Source of the DNA: Oceanibium sediminis
GTDB taxonomy: Bacteria; Pseudomonadota; Alphaproteobacteria; Rhodobacterales; Rhodobacteraceae
DNA: 64,000 nucleotides
Assembly (NCBI RefSeq): GCF_003265325.1
Contig: NZ_QGNX01000002.1
Span: 248,001-312,000, forward strand
Direction of reading: 5' to 3'
Shown here piece by piece: positions 36,743 to 45,507 of the stretch. Positions within the stretch are counted from its first letter, which is position 1, and every line of letters starts with the position of its first letter. The notes beneath the pieces were generated by a model. The model was not told the DNA's origin. It made no database searches and saw only the letters and a list, made by a program, of their open reading frames with translations. The translations under genes were made by a program, and so were the position numbers.

Positions 36743-37501
36743 ATGACCGGGCTGCAACGCGAAATCGAACGGCTGGGACTCGCGCTGGTGTTCCTGACCC
36801 GCCTGCCCCTGCGTGGCCCCGATCCCTGGCCCGAGGACGGTCTGGCGCGGGCGGCGCGGTATTTCCCGCTGGTCGGCGCGCTGGTCGGGCTGATCGCCGG
36901 GCTGGTCTGGCTGGGCGCGCTCGGCCTTGGCCTGCCCCCGCTGCCCGCCGCCGCGCTGGCGCTTTGCGCGCAGCTTCTGCTGACCGGCGCCCTGCACGAG
37001 GATGGCCTTGCCGACTGTGCCGACGGGCTCGGCGGCGGCGCGACCCGTGAGCGCGCGTTGGAGATCATGCGCGACAGCCGCATCGGCACCTATGGCGCGC
37101 TGGCCCTTGGCATGTCGCTGATCCTGCGCATTGCCGCCCTGGCCAGCCTTGGCGGCGCGCCGGGTCTTGCGGCGCTGATCCTGGCGCATACGGTCGCGCG
37201 CACGGCCATCGTGAGCGCCCTTGTCAGCATGGACTACGCACGGGAGACCGGCCTGGCCAGCGGGGCGCGCGGCACCAGCGGGGCCGAGGCGGGCATCGCG
37301 CTGATCCTCGCCCTGCTCGCCGCCCTTGTCCTTGGCGGCGCATGGGGGCTGGCGGCACTATTGGCGGGGCTTGGCGCGATGCTGATCGCGCGCCAGCGCC
37401 TGAACGCGCGCCTTGGCGGCTATACCGGGGACGGGCTGGGCCTGATCGCGCAACTGGCCGAGATCACGGTGCTGCTGGTGCTGTGCGCCGCATGGGCCTG
37501 A
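36743..37501 (+). CDS. cobS: Adenosylcobinamide-GDP ribazoletransferase
   Basis: Membrane enzyme that joins adenosylcobinamide-GDP to alpha-ribazole(-phosphate) late in cobalamin synthesis. The 252-residue protein has about six hydrophobic segments and the CobS blocks FLTRLPLRGPDPWPEDGLARAARYFPLVGALVG at the start and ALHEDGLADCADGLGGGATRERALEIMRDSRIGTYGALAL near 84-123. The histidine-phosphatase gene overlaps it by 10 bp. Confidence 0.96.
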   Translation: MTGLQREIERLGLALVFLTRLPLRGPDPWPEDGLARAARYFPLVGALVGLIAGLVWLGALGLGLPPLPAAALALCAQLLLTGALHEDGLADCADGLGGGATRERALEIMRDSRIGTYGALALGMSLILRIAALASLGGAPGLAALILAHTVARTAIVSALVSMDYARETGLASGARGTSGAEAGIALILALLAALVLGGAWGLAALLAGLGAMLIARQRLNARLGGYTGDGLGLIAQLAEITVLLVLCAAWA

Positions 37502-38022
37502 CGCTGATCCGCCACCCGCGCGTCGTCGCGCCGGGCCTGTGCTACGGCCGCCACGATCCGCCGCTCGCGCCGGGCTGGGGCGCGGATGTGCGCCGGCTCG
37601 CCCATGAGCTGGACCTCGGGCCGGCGCGCCCGCCCGCCATCGTCAGCTCACCCGCAGAGCGGGCCCTGACGCTGGCAGAAGGGCTGGCCGACGCGCTCAC
37701 CCTGCCGCTGAGCACGGACCCGCGCCTGCAGGAACTGGACTTCGGCGCGTGGGAGGGGCGGTGCTGGCAGGATATCCCGCGCACGGAAAGCGACCCCTGG
37801 GCGGAAGACCCGGAAACCCTCGCCCCGCCGGGCGGGGAAAGCTTCAATGCGCTGAAACAAAGGGTCGCCGCCGCGCTGGCCGATGCCGAGGGCGCAGTCG
37901 TCGTCACCCACGCCGGGCCGATCCGCGCCGCCTGGATCCTGAGCGGCGCGGAGACCTTCGCCACCGCCTTCGCGCGCAGCGTGCCCTACACCACCGCCCT
38001 GCCCTGCGGCGACCTGCGCTGA
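37492..38022 (+). CDS. cobC: Histidine phosphatase, probable alpha-ribazole phosphatase
   Basis: A 176-residue protein of the phosphoglycerate-mutase-like superfamily: LIRHPRV at residues 4-10 (Arg-His catalytic pair, with Pro where Gly is usual), SSPAERALTLAEGL, the LDFGAWEGRCWQDIP block and the second catalytic His in VVVTHAGPIRA. Its overlap with cobS points to dephosphorylation of alpha-ribazole phosphate in cobalamin nucleotide-loop assembly. Confidence 0.88.
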   Translation: MGLTLIRHPRVVAPGLCYGRHDPPLAPGWGADVRRLAHELDLGPARPPAIVSSPAERALTLAEGLADALTLPLSTDPRLQELDFGAWEGRCWQDIPRTESDPWAEDPETLAPPGGESFNALKQRVAAALADAEGAVVVTHAGPIRAAWILSGAETFATAFARSVPYTTALPCGDLR

Positions 38023-38136
38023 TCTGGCGTATTGCGGCGCGGCAATTTTTATGTTGCAGTGCATCAATTCGATTGGTGTGGGAAAGCTCCCGCTCAGCGA
38101 AGGGCCATGTGGCATCACCATGCCGGAGGACCATCC

Positions 38137-38748
38137 ATGATTATCGTATTCGCACAACAAAAGGGCGGCGCGGGCAAGACGACCGTGCTGGCGCACCTGG
38201 CCCATGCCTGGGCCAACGGGCGCAAATCGGTCGCGCTGGTCGACCTGGACCCGCAACGTTCGCTGTCGTCCTGGGCCGGGCACCAGCGCGACCATGACTA
38301 CACGGTCATCGAAAGCGCCGGCTGGCGCGCCGGGTCCGACATCAAGGACATGGCACGCAAGCACCAGGTGACGCTGGTCGACTGCCCCGGCAATGCCTCC
38401 AACCTGCTGGAGGCCGCGGTGCGGGAAAGCGACCTGGTGCTGGTGCCCTGCCAGCCCTCGGTGCTGGACGCCTGGGCCTCCGCCCCGGTGCTGGAAATGG
38501 CGAGGCGGGAAAAGACGCCGGCGCGGATCGTGCTGAACCGGGTGCCCCCGCGTGGGACGGCGGTCGATATGATCCGCGAGGTTCTGAAAGAGCAGGACGC
38601 CGAGATCCTGAACACCACGCTGGGCAACCGCGTCGCCTTTTCGAACGGTTTCGCGGCCGCCACGACGGCGCTGGGGCTGGCGCGATCTTCCCCCGCAACC
38701 CGAGAGGTCATGGCCCTTATGAAGGAAGTCGAGAAGCTGCTGAAGTAA
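38137..38748 (+). CDS. Orphan ParA/MinD-like ATPase
   Basis: A 203-residue ATPase with the deviant Walker A FAQQKGGAGKTTVLAHLA at residues 5-22 (two lysines), switch I-like LVDLDPQRS near 38, and switch II VDCPGN near 78. There is no parB, centromere-like repeat or partner gene. Related orphan ParAs position chemotaxis clusters, carboxysomes or other cargo, but the cargo is unknown here. CGGAGGA precedes the ATG at 38137. Confidence 0.9.
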   Translation: MIIVFAQQKGGAGKTTVLAHLAHAWANGRKSVALVDLDPQRSLSSWAGHQRDHDYTVIESAGWRAGSDIKDMARKHQVTLVDCPGNASNLLEAAVRESDLVLVPCQPSVLDAWASAPVLEMARREKTPARIVLNRVPPRGTAVDMIREVLKEQDAEILNTTLGNRVAFSNGFAAATTALGLARSSPATREVMALMKEVEKLLK

Positions 38749-38802
38749 CCTAGCTAGGCCCCGCCGCCGGGACACAGCGAGCCACGCCCTTGAACGCGCC
38801 GC

Positions 38803-38828
38803 GCCGGGCGCGACCGGCAAATTTTTTT
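38803..38828 (+). terminator. Intrinsic terminator after the parA-like gene
   Basis: GCCGG (38803-38807) and CCGGC (38814-38818) form a stem, followed by AAA and seven T residues. It lies about 55 bp downstream of the stop. The DNA after it (38880-39012) is strongly AT-rich for this genome and probably holds the promoter of the next gene. Confidence 0.6.
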
Positions 38829-39012
38829 GTGGCCGACAGTGAAGATTATCGCTGCGCCGTGCCGCGTCCGGGGCCGACACTGCGCCACAGACACATAATG
38901 AACCAAATTCACAGCCACTTAATAACAATTCACAAGGCTCATACCTATTTCGCCATCAAGACGCCCATTAGAAATTCTAAAAAATTCAATCAATTCACGG
39001 AAGCAAAGACAC

Positions 39013-39612
39013 ATGGATATCTTTTGCCTTCACCTTCACTCCATCAACATCGCCCCCTTTGAAGCGGCGGCGCCCCGGGGCGCACGGCTGACGCATTTCC
39101 TGCGCTCCGACATCCGGCTGCGCGCCCAGATGGGACTGCACGACACCGCCGTGGCGGAGATTTCGGAGAACCTCGCGCGGCTCGGACGGACCGCGGATCG
39201 CGCGCTTCTGACGTGCTCAAGCTATTCCTCGCTTGTCTGCACGCCGGGCCAGGTCAGCGCTGACGGGATGATCGCCGCCAGCCTGGCGCGGGACGACAGC
39301 CCGCTGGAGATCCTCTACGCCATTCCGGCGGCCGAGCCGAACCTGCGCGCGGTCTATGCCCCGGTCTGCGCCGTGGCCGACGTCACCTTCACGCTGGTCC
39401 CGCATCTTCACGCGACGACGAAACGGGACGATGCCGCCGCGCAGGCCGCGCTGATCGACGCGCAAATTGCCGACAGCAGGGCCGAACGCATTCTCATCCT
39501 CCAAGCCCCGCTGCTGGAACGCACCCCGAGCGACCCGCGCGCGATATGGGGCCCGAGCCTTGCCCTGCAAGCGCTGGCAACCACCCCGGAGGCCCAAAAC
39601 GCAAGGGCTTGA
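39013..39612 (+). CDS. Hypothetical protein, weak Asp/Glu-racemase resemblance
   Basis: A 199-residue soluble protein with no signal peptide. The N-terminus MDIFCLHLHSINIAPFEAAAP and a cysteine-containing block RALLTCSSYSSLVCTPGQV near 74-92 recall the catalytic-cysteine loop of the Asp/Glu/hydantoin racemase fold. The resemblance is weak. It has an AT-rich upstream region, so it is probably a separate transcription unit, and it is followed 57 bp later by the CoA-transferase operon. Confidence 0.6.
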   Translation: MDIFCLHLHSINIAPFEAAAPRGARLTHFLRSDIRLRAQMGLHDTAVAEISENLARLGRTADRALLTCSSYSSLVCTPGQVSADGMIAASLARDDSPLEILYAIPAAEPNLRAVYAPVCAVADVTFTLVPHLHATTKRDDAAAQAALIDAQIADSRAERILILQAPLLERTPSDPRAIWGPSLALQALATTPEAQNARA

Positions 39613-39669
39613 CCCTTCCGGTCTGGCGTCCGATTAACGCGGGGGCAAGGACATTCGGGAAGGAACACC

Positions 39670-40365
39670 ATGCAGAAGGTTTTCGACACCGCCGCCGAAG
39701 CGCTCGACGGCGTATTGCACGACGGGATGCTCATCGCGGCCGGAGGATTCGGCTTATGCGGCATCCCCGAGCTTCTGATCGCCGCCATTCGCGACCACGG
39801 GGTCAAGGATCTGACCGTCGCCTCGAACAACGCGGGCGTTGACGATTTCGGCCTTGGCCTCTTGTTGCAGACGCGCCAGGTGAAGAAGATGATGTCCTCC
39901 TACGTTGGGGAGAACGCTGAGTTCATGCGCCAGTACCTTTCGGGCGAGCTTGAGCTGGAATTCAACCCCCAGGGCACCCTGGCCGAGCGGATGCGCGCGG
40001 GCGGCGCGGGCATTCCCGGCTTCTACACCAAGACCGGTGTCGGCACAGTCATCGCCGACGGCAAGGAGCACAAGGACTTCAACGGCGAGACCTACATCAT
40101 GGAGGAAGGCATCTTCGCCGACCTCGCCATCGTGAAGGCCTGGAAAGCGGACGAGACCGGCAACCTGGTCTTCCGCAAGACGGCGCGCAACTTCAACGTG
40201 CCCGCCGCGACCTGCGGCAAGATCTGCGTCGCCGAAGTGGAGGAGATCGTCCCCACAGGCTCGCTCGACCCGGACAAGATCCACCTGCCCGGCATCTACG
40301 TGCACCGCCTGATCCAGGGCACTCACGAGAAACGTATCGAACAGCGCACCGTGAGAGCGAGATGA
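39670..40365 (+). CDS. scoA: 3-oxoacid CoA-transferase, subunit A
   Basis: Alpha subunit of a succinyl-CoA:3-ketoacid (or acetoacetyl) CoA-transferase used in ketone-body or acetoacetate activation. The 231-residue protein has [37 protein letters not shown], the family nucleotide-loop region, and [16 protein letters not shown]. It ends [10 protein letters not shown] as full-length homologues do. The B subunit is not adjacent: the next start overlaps its stop by 4 bp but belongs to a GSCFA gene. Confidence 0.95.
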   Translation: MQKVFDTAAEALDGVLHDGMLIAAGGFGLCGIPELLIAAIRDHGVKDLTVASNNAGVDDFGLGLLLQTRQVKKMMSSYVGENAEFMRQYLSGELELEFNPQGTLAERMRAGGAGIPGFYTKTGVGTVIADGKEHKDFNGETYIMEEGIFADLAIVKAWKADETGNLVFRKTARNFNVPAATCGKICVAEVEEIVPTGSLDPDKIHLPGIYVHRLIQGTHEKRIEQRTVRAR

Positions 40366-41441
40366 ACACCTCCAGCCCTTACAAAGACTTGCCTGAGCGG
40401 GCGTACTGGAAAACGGCAGTCGCCGAACGCAGTCCACTTGATCCCGGCGATCTTTACGATCCCAAGTTCGGATTGGACAAGAACGCCAGAATTACTACAG
40501 CTGGCTCCTGCTTCGCTCAACACGTAGGCCGCGCGCTGAGAAACGCCAGGTTTCGCGTAATGGACACGGAACCTGCGCCCAAAGGGGTAAGCGATACAGT
40601 CGCACAGAAATTTGGGTATGGCATGTATTCCGCCCGCTATGGAAACATCTATACGGTCCGGCAGTTAAATCAGCTTCTGGGTGAATGCCTTGGCAACGTA
40701 ACTCCGGCAGAACCCGTCTGGGAACACAACGGCAGGTATTTCGATGCCCAGCGTCCAAGTGTCGAACCGACAGGGTTTGAAACCAGAGAAGACGTGATCC
40801 GGCATCGCTCGTCCCATCTGACGCACGCCTTGAGAGCGTTCCAAGGCTGCGATGTTTTCGTCTTCACCTTCGGGCTGACCGAAGCCTGGGTCCACGAAGA
40901 AACCGGAACGGTCTACCCGACGGCCCCCGGAACAATGGCCGGTAGATACGATCCGGCGCGGTTCTCGTTCCGGAACTACAAGCACTCGGAAATCTTGGAT
41001 GACTTCGTGTCATTTCGGGAAACATTGAAGAAAATCAGCGACAAGAATCCAAAATTCATAATCACGACCTCACCGGTACCGCTCACTGCGACCGCATCCG
41101 GCGCACATGTGGAGGTTGCGAACAGCCACTCGAAAGCGGTCCTTCGGGCGGTATGCGGTGAACTGTACCATGAGTTTGATGACGTAGATTACTTTCCATC
41201 CTATGAAATTATTACGTCCCTCAATTCGCGGGGGGCCTACTTCGAGTCAAACAAGCGATCCGTGTCCCAAGAAGGCGTCGAAAAGGCAATGTCGCTTTTC
41301 CTGAAGGCGCATGGTGCCACCCGCAATATGTCGGAGCTAAAGACGCGCCCGGTAGACCTGCGGAAACGAAGAAGGGCACGTTCAAATCGCGAAGACGACA
41401 TCGTTTGCGAAGAAGTTCTTTTGGAGTCCTTTGCGAAATGA
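40362..41441 (+). CDS. GSCFA-domain protein inserted in the sco operon
   Basis: A 359-residue protein. The domain signature [13 protein letters not shown] (Gly48-Ser-Cys-Phe-Ala52) defines the GSCFA family, an SGNH-hydrolase-like fold often found in polysaccharide loci. Further blocks are [15 protein letters not shown] near 168 and [13 protein letters not shown] near 231. It overlaps both neighbours by 4 bp (ATGA), and its base composition is lower in GC than scoA or scoB. Likely acts with the next gene on a glycan; the substrate is unknown. Confidence 0.85.
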   Translation: MNTSSPYKDLPERAYWKTAVAERSPLDPGDLYDPKFGLDKNARITTAGSCFAQHVGRALRNARFRVMDTEPAPKGVSDTVAQKFGYGMYSARYGNIYTVRQLNQLLGECLGNVTPAEPVWEHNGRYFDAQRPSVEPTGFETREDVIRHRSSHLTHALRAFQGCDVFVFTFGLTEAWVHEETGTVYPTAPGTMAGRYDPARFSFRNYKHSEILDDFVSFRETLKKISDKNPKFIITTSPVPLTATASGAHVEVANSHSKAVLRAVCGELYHEFDDVDYFPSYEIITSLNSRGAYFESNKRSVSQEGVEKAMSLFLKAHGATRNMSELKTRPVDLRKRRRARSNREDDIVCEEVLLESFAK

Positions 41442-42250
41442 TCAGGGTTGTGCTTCTGGGGACATCCCATCTCGGGGCGATCAAACAAGGCTGGGACGCC
41501 ATTTCTTTACGCACCGAAGGGATTACCATCGAGTTTTTTGGCGCTCCCCGCCAAGAGTTTTTCCAGTTCCAGCTGGATAGAGACCTCATACTGCGCGCAC
41601 CGGATCGCGTCGGGAAGGCAACGCTTAAGATCCTCGAAGGGCTCGGCCAATCCACTGAGATCGATCTGTCGTCTGCGGATGTTGTCGTGGTCGCCGGGTA
41701 CATAACAGAAGCTGAGTTGGTCGAGCAGTTCTTCCGCCACCATAACGTTGACGGTTTCCCAAAGTCCGGAAAAAAGCCGCCAATGTCCCGCGCGGCATTT
41801 GAGGCCTTCCTGGAGGACACCGTCGACCGGGCGATGCCGCCGCCCCTTTGGCATGGTTGGAAAAATCAGCGGCTTATACTCCTCGGCGGACCAAGACGAG
41901 CTTATCGCGACTTCGACGGCGAGGCGTTCGAGCATACGAAGCCCCTGCCACCCGAGACCGCGCCGAAAGCTTACGATAAGCTAGCGACGCTGGTAAAGGC
42001 GAAGCTCGAAAAACTCGGAATAGAACACTTACCGCAACCGGTTTCGACCATCGCCGCGCACGGCTATACTCATCCGAAGTTCAACCTTCGCTCAGGGGGA
42101 TTGAGGCAATCCATCGCGATGGACCCCAGGAAGACGAACAACTCCGGCGACAGGCGACATATGAACGCGGATTACGGGGTGGAGGTCTGGCGTTCATTGC
42201 TGGAACATCTGGGACTGCCAGCTCCCGAAATCGACATGGAACCCAACTGA
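41438..42250 (+). CDS. SGNH-like partner protein of the GSCFA gene
   Basis: A 270-residue protein starting [20 protein letters not shown] at 41438, overlapping the GSCFA stop. The opening (LLGTSHLGAI) looks like block I of an SGNH/GDSL-type esterase with Gly-x-Ser, and the C-terminal HMNADYGVEVWRSLLEHLG resembles block V with a late His. Lower GC, as in its partner. It ends 16 bp before scoB. Possibly an acetyl-group esterase or transferase; not proven. Confidence 0.65.
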   Translation: MIRVVLLGTSHLGAIKQGWDAISLRTEGITIEFFGAPRQEFFQFQLDRDLILRAPDRVGKATLKILEGLGQSTEIDLSSADVVVVAGYITEAELVEQFFRHHNVDGFPKSGKKPPMSRAAFEAFLEDTVDRAMPPPLWHGWKNQRLILLGGPRRAYRDFDGEAFEHTKPLPPETAPKAYDKLATLVKAKLEKLGIEHLPQPVSTIAAHGYTHPKFNLRSGGLRQSIAMDPRKTNNSGDRRHMNADYGVEVWRSLLEHLGLPAPEIDMEPN

Positions 42251-42266
42251 ATAGAAGGAAATGATG

Positions 42267-42890
42267 ATGCCCTGGGATCGCAACCAGATGGCCGCACGGG
42301 CGGCAGAAGAACTCGAAGACGGCATGTATGTGAACCTCGGCATCGGGATCCCGACGCTGGTGGCCAACTACGTGGGCGACAAGGACATCACCCTTCAGTC
42401 GGAAAACGGCATGCTCGGCATGGGCCCCTTCCCTTACGAGGGCGAGGAAGACCCCGACCTGATCAACGCCGGCAAGCAGACCATCACCGAGCTGAACCGC
42501 ACTGCCTATTTCGACTCCGCGCAAAGCTTCGCGATGATCCGCGGCGGCAAGATCGCGGCGGCGATCCTGGGCGCGATGGAAGTGGCCGAGAATGGCGATC
42601 TTGCGAACTGGATGATCCCGGGCAAGCTGGTCAAGGGGATGGGCGGCGCCATGGACTTGGTCGCAGGCGTTGGCCGCGTGATCGTGATCATGGACCACAC
42701 CAACAAGCACGGCGATTCCAAGATCCTGAGGGAATGCACCCTGCCCCTGACCGGCAAGGGCGTGGTGGACCGCATCATCACCAACCTCGGCGTCTTTGAT
42801 GTGGTCGAGGGCGGTCTGAAGATCGTCGAAACGGCGCCGGGCGTCAGCGAGGATGACATCCGCGCCGCGACCGAGGCGACGCTGGTCTGA
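42267..42890 (+). CDS. scoB: 3-oxoacid CoA-transferase, subunit B
   Basis: Beta subunit partner of scoA, 207 residues. [36 protein letters not shown] and the catalytic glutamate motif [12 protein letters not shown] near residue 50 are typical. AGAAGGAA lies just before three consecutive ATG codons (42261, 42264, 42267). The third has the best spacing and matches homologues in starting just before Trp-Asp-Arg. Two foreign-looking genes separate it from scoA. Confidence 0.95.
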   Translation: MPWDRNQMAARAAEELEDGMYVNLGIGIPTLVANYVGDKDITLQSENGMLGMGPFPYEGEEDPDLINAGKQTITELNRTAYFDSAQSFAMIRGGKIAAAILGAMEVAENGDLANWMIPGKLVKGMGGAMDLVAGVGRVIVIMDHTNKHGDSKILRECTLPLTGKGVVDRIITNLGVFDVVEGGLKIVETAPGVSEDDIRAATEATLV

Positions 42891-42949
42891 TCCGGCACCT
42901 CCCGGCGGGCGGAGTTAATCATCCGCCGGGGTGTCATCATGGATATTCC

Positions 42950-42978
42950 GAATGCCGCCGCCTAGCACGGCGGCATTC
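42950..42978. terminator. Perfect 11-bp stem-loop after scoB
   Basis: GAATGCCGCCG and CGGCGGCATTC pair perfectly around a 7-base loop. A second hairpin, CCCGGCGG..CCGCCGGG (42901-42930), lies just before it. Neither is followed by a T run, so they may stabilise the sco mRNA end or cause a pause. The rest of the gap to 43214 (324 bp in all) shows no supported gene. Confidence 0.55.
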
Positions 42979-43214
42979 GCGCGTTTGGGGGCCAGGATGA
43001 AGACCCTGCCAAGCGGCCGTGCACGCCTGTTCTTCGACAGTGATCGGCAGGTGTTTCCTGTGCGGATCGCCTCGGCACCGTCCTGCACCCCTGCGGCAAA
43101 AGCGAAACGATGGCCGGGCTTGCGGGCCTGTGCCATTGTGTTGCCACAGCGGCCGGGCCATCCTTGCGGCCCCGCATCCGCCCCGCCCTTATCCGCCCCG
43201 GCAAGGACCACCCG

Positions 43215-44207
43215 ATGAGCGCCCGCCCCCCCATCGCCAGACCGCTTATGCAGCGCCGCGACCTGTGGCTGACCGCTGCGCTGCTAGGCCTGATGCTGTT
43301 CGGGCTGGCCGGTGTCGCCGCCGCCACCGGCTGGGAGGAAACCTGGGCCCACATCCGCGCCCTGCGCCCCTGGCAGATCGCGGCCCTGCTGGCGCTGGCG
43401 GCAGTGAACTACCTGTGCCGGGCGATCCGCTGGCACCTTTACGCGCGGGTCCTGGCGATCCCCCTCAGCGCGGTGCAGACGATCCGCCACTACCTTGGCG
43501 GTTTCGCCATGACGGTCACGCCGGGGCGGTTGGGCGAGTTCATCCGCCTGCGCTGGATCTGGCTGGAAAGCGGCGCGCCGGTCGAACGCTCGGCCCCCCT
43601 AGTGCTGATGGACCGCGCGGCGGACCTGGCGGCGATCGGGCTGCTCGTCGCGATCAGCGTCGCGTTTTCGACCATCGGCCCGGCGGCGGGGCTGCCGGTC
43701 GCGGCGCTGTCGATCCTGGTTGCAATCATGGTCACCCGCGCGCGGCTTCTTGCCGCCATGCTCGAGGGACTCTGGCGTATCGTCGGCCGCTGGCCCCGGC
43801 TGTTCGCCCGGGCACGGCGTGCCGCGCGCGCCATCGCGCCCTTTTCGGAATGGCGGGTGGTCTTGCCCGCGCTCGCCCTTGGCGGCATCGGCTGGGCGGC
43901 GGAAGGCGTTTCCTTCTGGCTTCTGCTCACCTGGATGGACGCGCCCCTGCCGCTGTGGACGGCCATCGGCATCTTCCTGATCGCCACCATCACCGGTGGT
44001 GCCACCGGCGCGCCCGGCGGCCTTGGCGGGGCCGAGGCGGTGATGGTCGGACTGCTGTCGCTGCAGGGCATCCCGCTCAGCGTCTCGATCCCCGCCACAG
44101 CTGTCATCCGCTTGACAACGCTCTGGTTTGCCATAGCCATCGGGGTGCTCGTCTTTCCCATCGCCGCCCGCAAGGCTTCAAGAGGTGCCCATGCAACTCA
44201 ATCGTGA
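43215..44207 (+). CDS. Lysylphosphatidylglycerol-synthase-TM / UPF0104 family flippase-like protein
   Basis: A membrane protein of 330 residues with about eight segments. It belongs to the family whose N-terminal membrane part is shared by MprF: YLCRAIRWHLYARVL, FAMTVTPGRLGEFIRLRW (conserved TPGRxGE block near 98-110) and GGATGAPGGLGGAEAVMVGLL near 260-280 (conserved P-G-G-x-G). MprF uses this part to flip lipids. It starts the module that contains dprE1 and dprE2 and overlaps dprE1, so it may move an arabinose-carrying polyprenyl lipid. That role is inferred. Confidence 0.85.
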   Translation: MSARPPIARPLMQRRDLWLTAALLGLMLFGLAGVAAATGWEETWAHIRALRPWQIAALLALAAVNYLCRAIRWHLYARVLAIPLSAVQTIRHYLGGFAMTVTPGRLGEFIRLRWIWLESGAPVERSAPLVLMDRAADLAAIGLLVAISVAFSTIGPAAGLPVAALSILVAIMVTRARLLAAMLEGLWRIVGRWPRLFARARRAARAIAPFSEWRVVLPALALGGIGWAAEGVSFWLLLTWMDAPLPLWTAIGIFLIATITGGATGAPGGLGGAEAVMVGLLSLQGIPLSVSIPATAVIRLTTLWFAIAIGVLVFPIAARKASRGAHATQS

Positions 44208-45507
44208 CCGTTACACCGGCTGGGGCCGGGTCCTGAGCGCCGCCGGGGGCCGCGCCCGCCCCGAAAAGGCCCGGATGCTGGACGGCGCACCGCTTGGCCC
44301 GGCCATGGGGCAGCGCCGCGCCTACGGCGATGCGGCACTGAAATCGGCGGGTCCGGCCCTCGACATGACCCGGCTCGACCGGATGCTCGCCTTCGATCCC
44401 GACACCGGCGTGCTGGAGGCGGAGGCAGGCGTGAAGCTGAGCGACATCCTGACCGCCTTCGCGCCAAAAGGCTGGCGGCCCGCGGTGCTGCCCGGCACGG
44501 GATTCGCCACGCTGGGCGGGGCGATCGCCGCCGATGTCCACGGCAAGAACCATCACGAGGCGGGCACCTTCGGCGCACAGGTCCTGTCGATTCGCCTGAT
44601 CGGCTCGGACGGCACCGCGCGCGATGTCAGCGAAACGACCGAGCCCGAGGTGTTCCGCGCCACGCTCGGCGGGATGGGCCTGACCGGTGTCATCCTCAGC
44701 GCGAAGATCCGGCTTGCGCCCTGTCCGTCGGGCTTCGTGGACGTGGACGAATGGCGCATCGGCTCGCTCGCCGCGTATCTGGAGGCGTTCGAGGCCAGCG
44801 ACGCCCCGTTCTCCGTCGGCTGGATCGACGCCACGGCGAAAGGCCCCGCCCTTGGACGCGGCGTGTTCGAAGAGGCGCGCGTCTCCAACCGTGCGCCCGC
44901 CTTCGCGCCGGTGGCGAAATCCCGCAACATCCCGATCACCCCGCCGGGCTTCGTGCTTTCCGGGCCGGTCGTTCGCGCCTTCAACGCCGCCTATTTCCGC
45001 CGCATCCCTTCTGCCGGGCAGCGCAGGACGCGCCCGCTTGCGTCCTTCTTCCACCCGCTGGACGGGTTGACCAACTGGAACCGGCTCTACGGCAAGAAGG
45101 GCTTTCACCAGTTTCAATGCGTGCTGCCCCCCGACAGCGCGGCGATGACCATCGATACGATGCTGCGCCGGATCGCCGATTCGGGCCTCGCCGCGCCGCT
45201 GGCGGTGCTGAAGAAGATGGGCGCCGGGCGCTCTGGCCCGATGTCCTTCCCGATGGCGGGGTACACGCTGGCCGTGGACTTCCCGAATCGCGGCGGGGCG
45301 GAAGCGCTGATCAATACGCTGATCGACCAGACGGTGGAGGCAGGCGGCAGGATCTACCTGGCCAAGGATTCGCTGGCGACGCCGGCGCAGATCGACGCGA
45401 TGTATCCCGAGCTGCCTGACTTCCGCGCGCTGGTGCGGAGGCTCGACCCCGAGGGCCTGTTTGAAACCGACCTTTCCGCGCGGCTGAACCTCAGGGGGGC
45501 ATCATGA
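44191..45507 (+). CDS. dprE1: DprE1-like FAD-dependent decaprenylphosphoryl-ribose 2-oxidase
   Basis: Oxidises decaprenylphosphoryl-beta-D-ribose at C2 as the first step of its epimerisation to the arabinose form. The 438-residue protein opens with GWGR, keeps the FAD block LPGTGFATLGGAIAADVHGKNHHEAG and has AVDFP near the C-terminus. HGKNHH is strongly typical of DprE1. In Mycobacterium the matching position to Ala of LAVDFP is the benzothiazinone-target cysteine (Cys387). ATG 44191 has AAGAGG upstream. The dprE2-like gene overlaps its stop by 4 bp. Confidence 0.88.
   Translation: MQLNRDRYTGWGRVLSAAGGRARPEKARMLDGAPLGPAMGQRRAYGDAALKSAGPALDMTRLDRMLAFDPDTGVLEAEAGVKLSDILTAFAPKGWRPAVLPGTGFATLGGAIAADVHGKNHHEAGTFGAQVLSIRLIGSDGTARDVSETTEPEVFRATLGGMGLTGVILSAKIRLAPCPSGFVDVDEWRIGSLAAYLEAFEASDAPFSVGWIDATAKGPALGRGVFEEARVSNRAPAFAPVAKSRNIPITPPGFVLSGPVVRAFNAAYFRRIPSAGQRRTRPLASFFHPLDGLTNWNRLYGKKGFHQFQCVLPPDSAAMTIDTMLRRIADSGLAAPLAVLKKMGAGRSGPMSFPMAGYTLAVDFPNRGGAEALINTLIDQTVEAGGRIYLAKDSLATPAQIDAMYPELPDFRALVRRLDPEGLFETDLSARLNLRGAS

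Noticed and set aside
38040-38090. PhaR-like TGC-rich site upstream of the parA-like gene
   Set aside because: TTGCAGTGCA resembles the TTGCA-type site, but a single short match without a pha gene nearby is not enough.
42931-43218. 95-codon plus-strand frame after scoB
   Set aside because: It runs through a perfect stem-loop, has no ribosome site, and its translation is rich in Pro, Ala and Arg without a motif.
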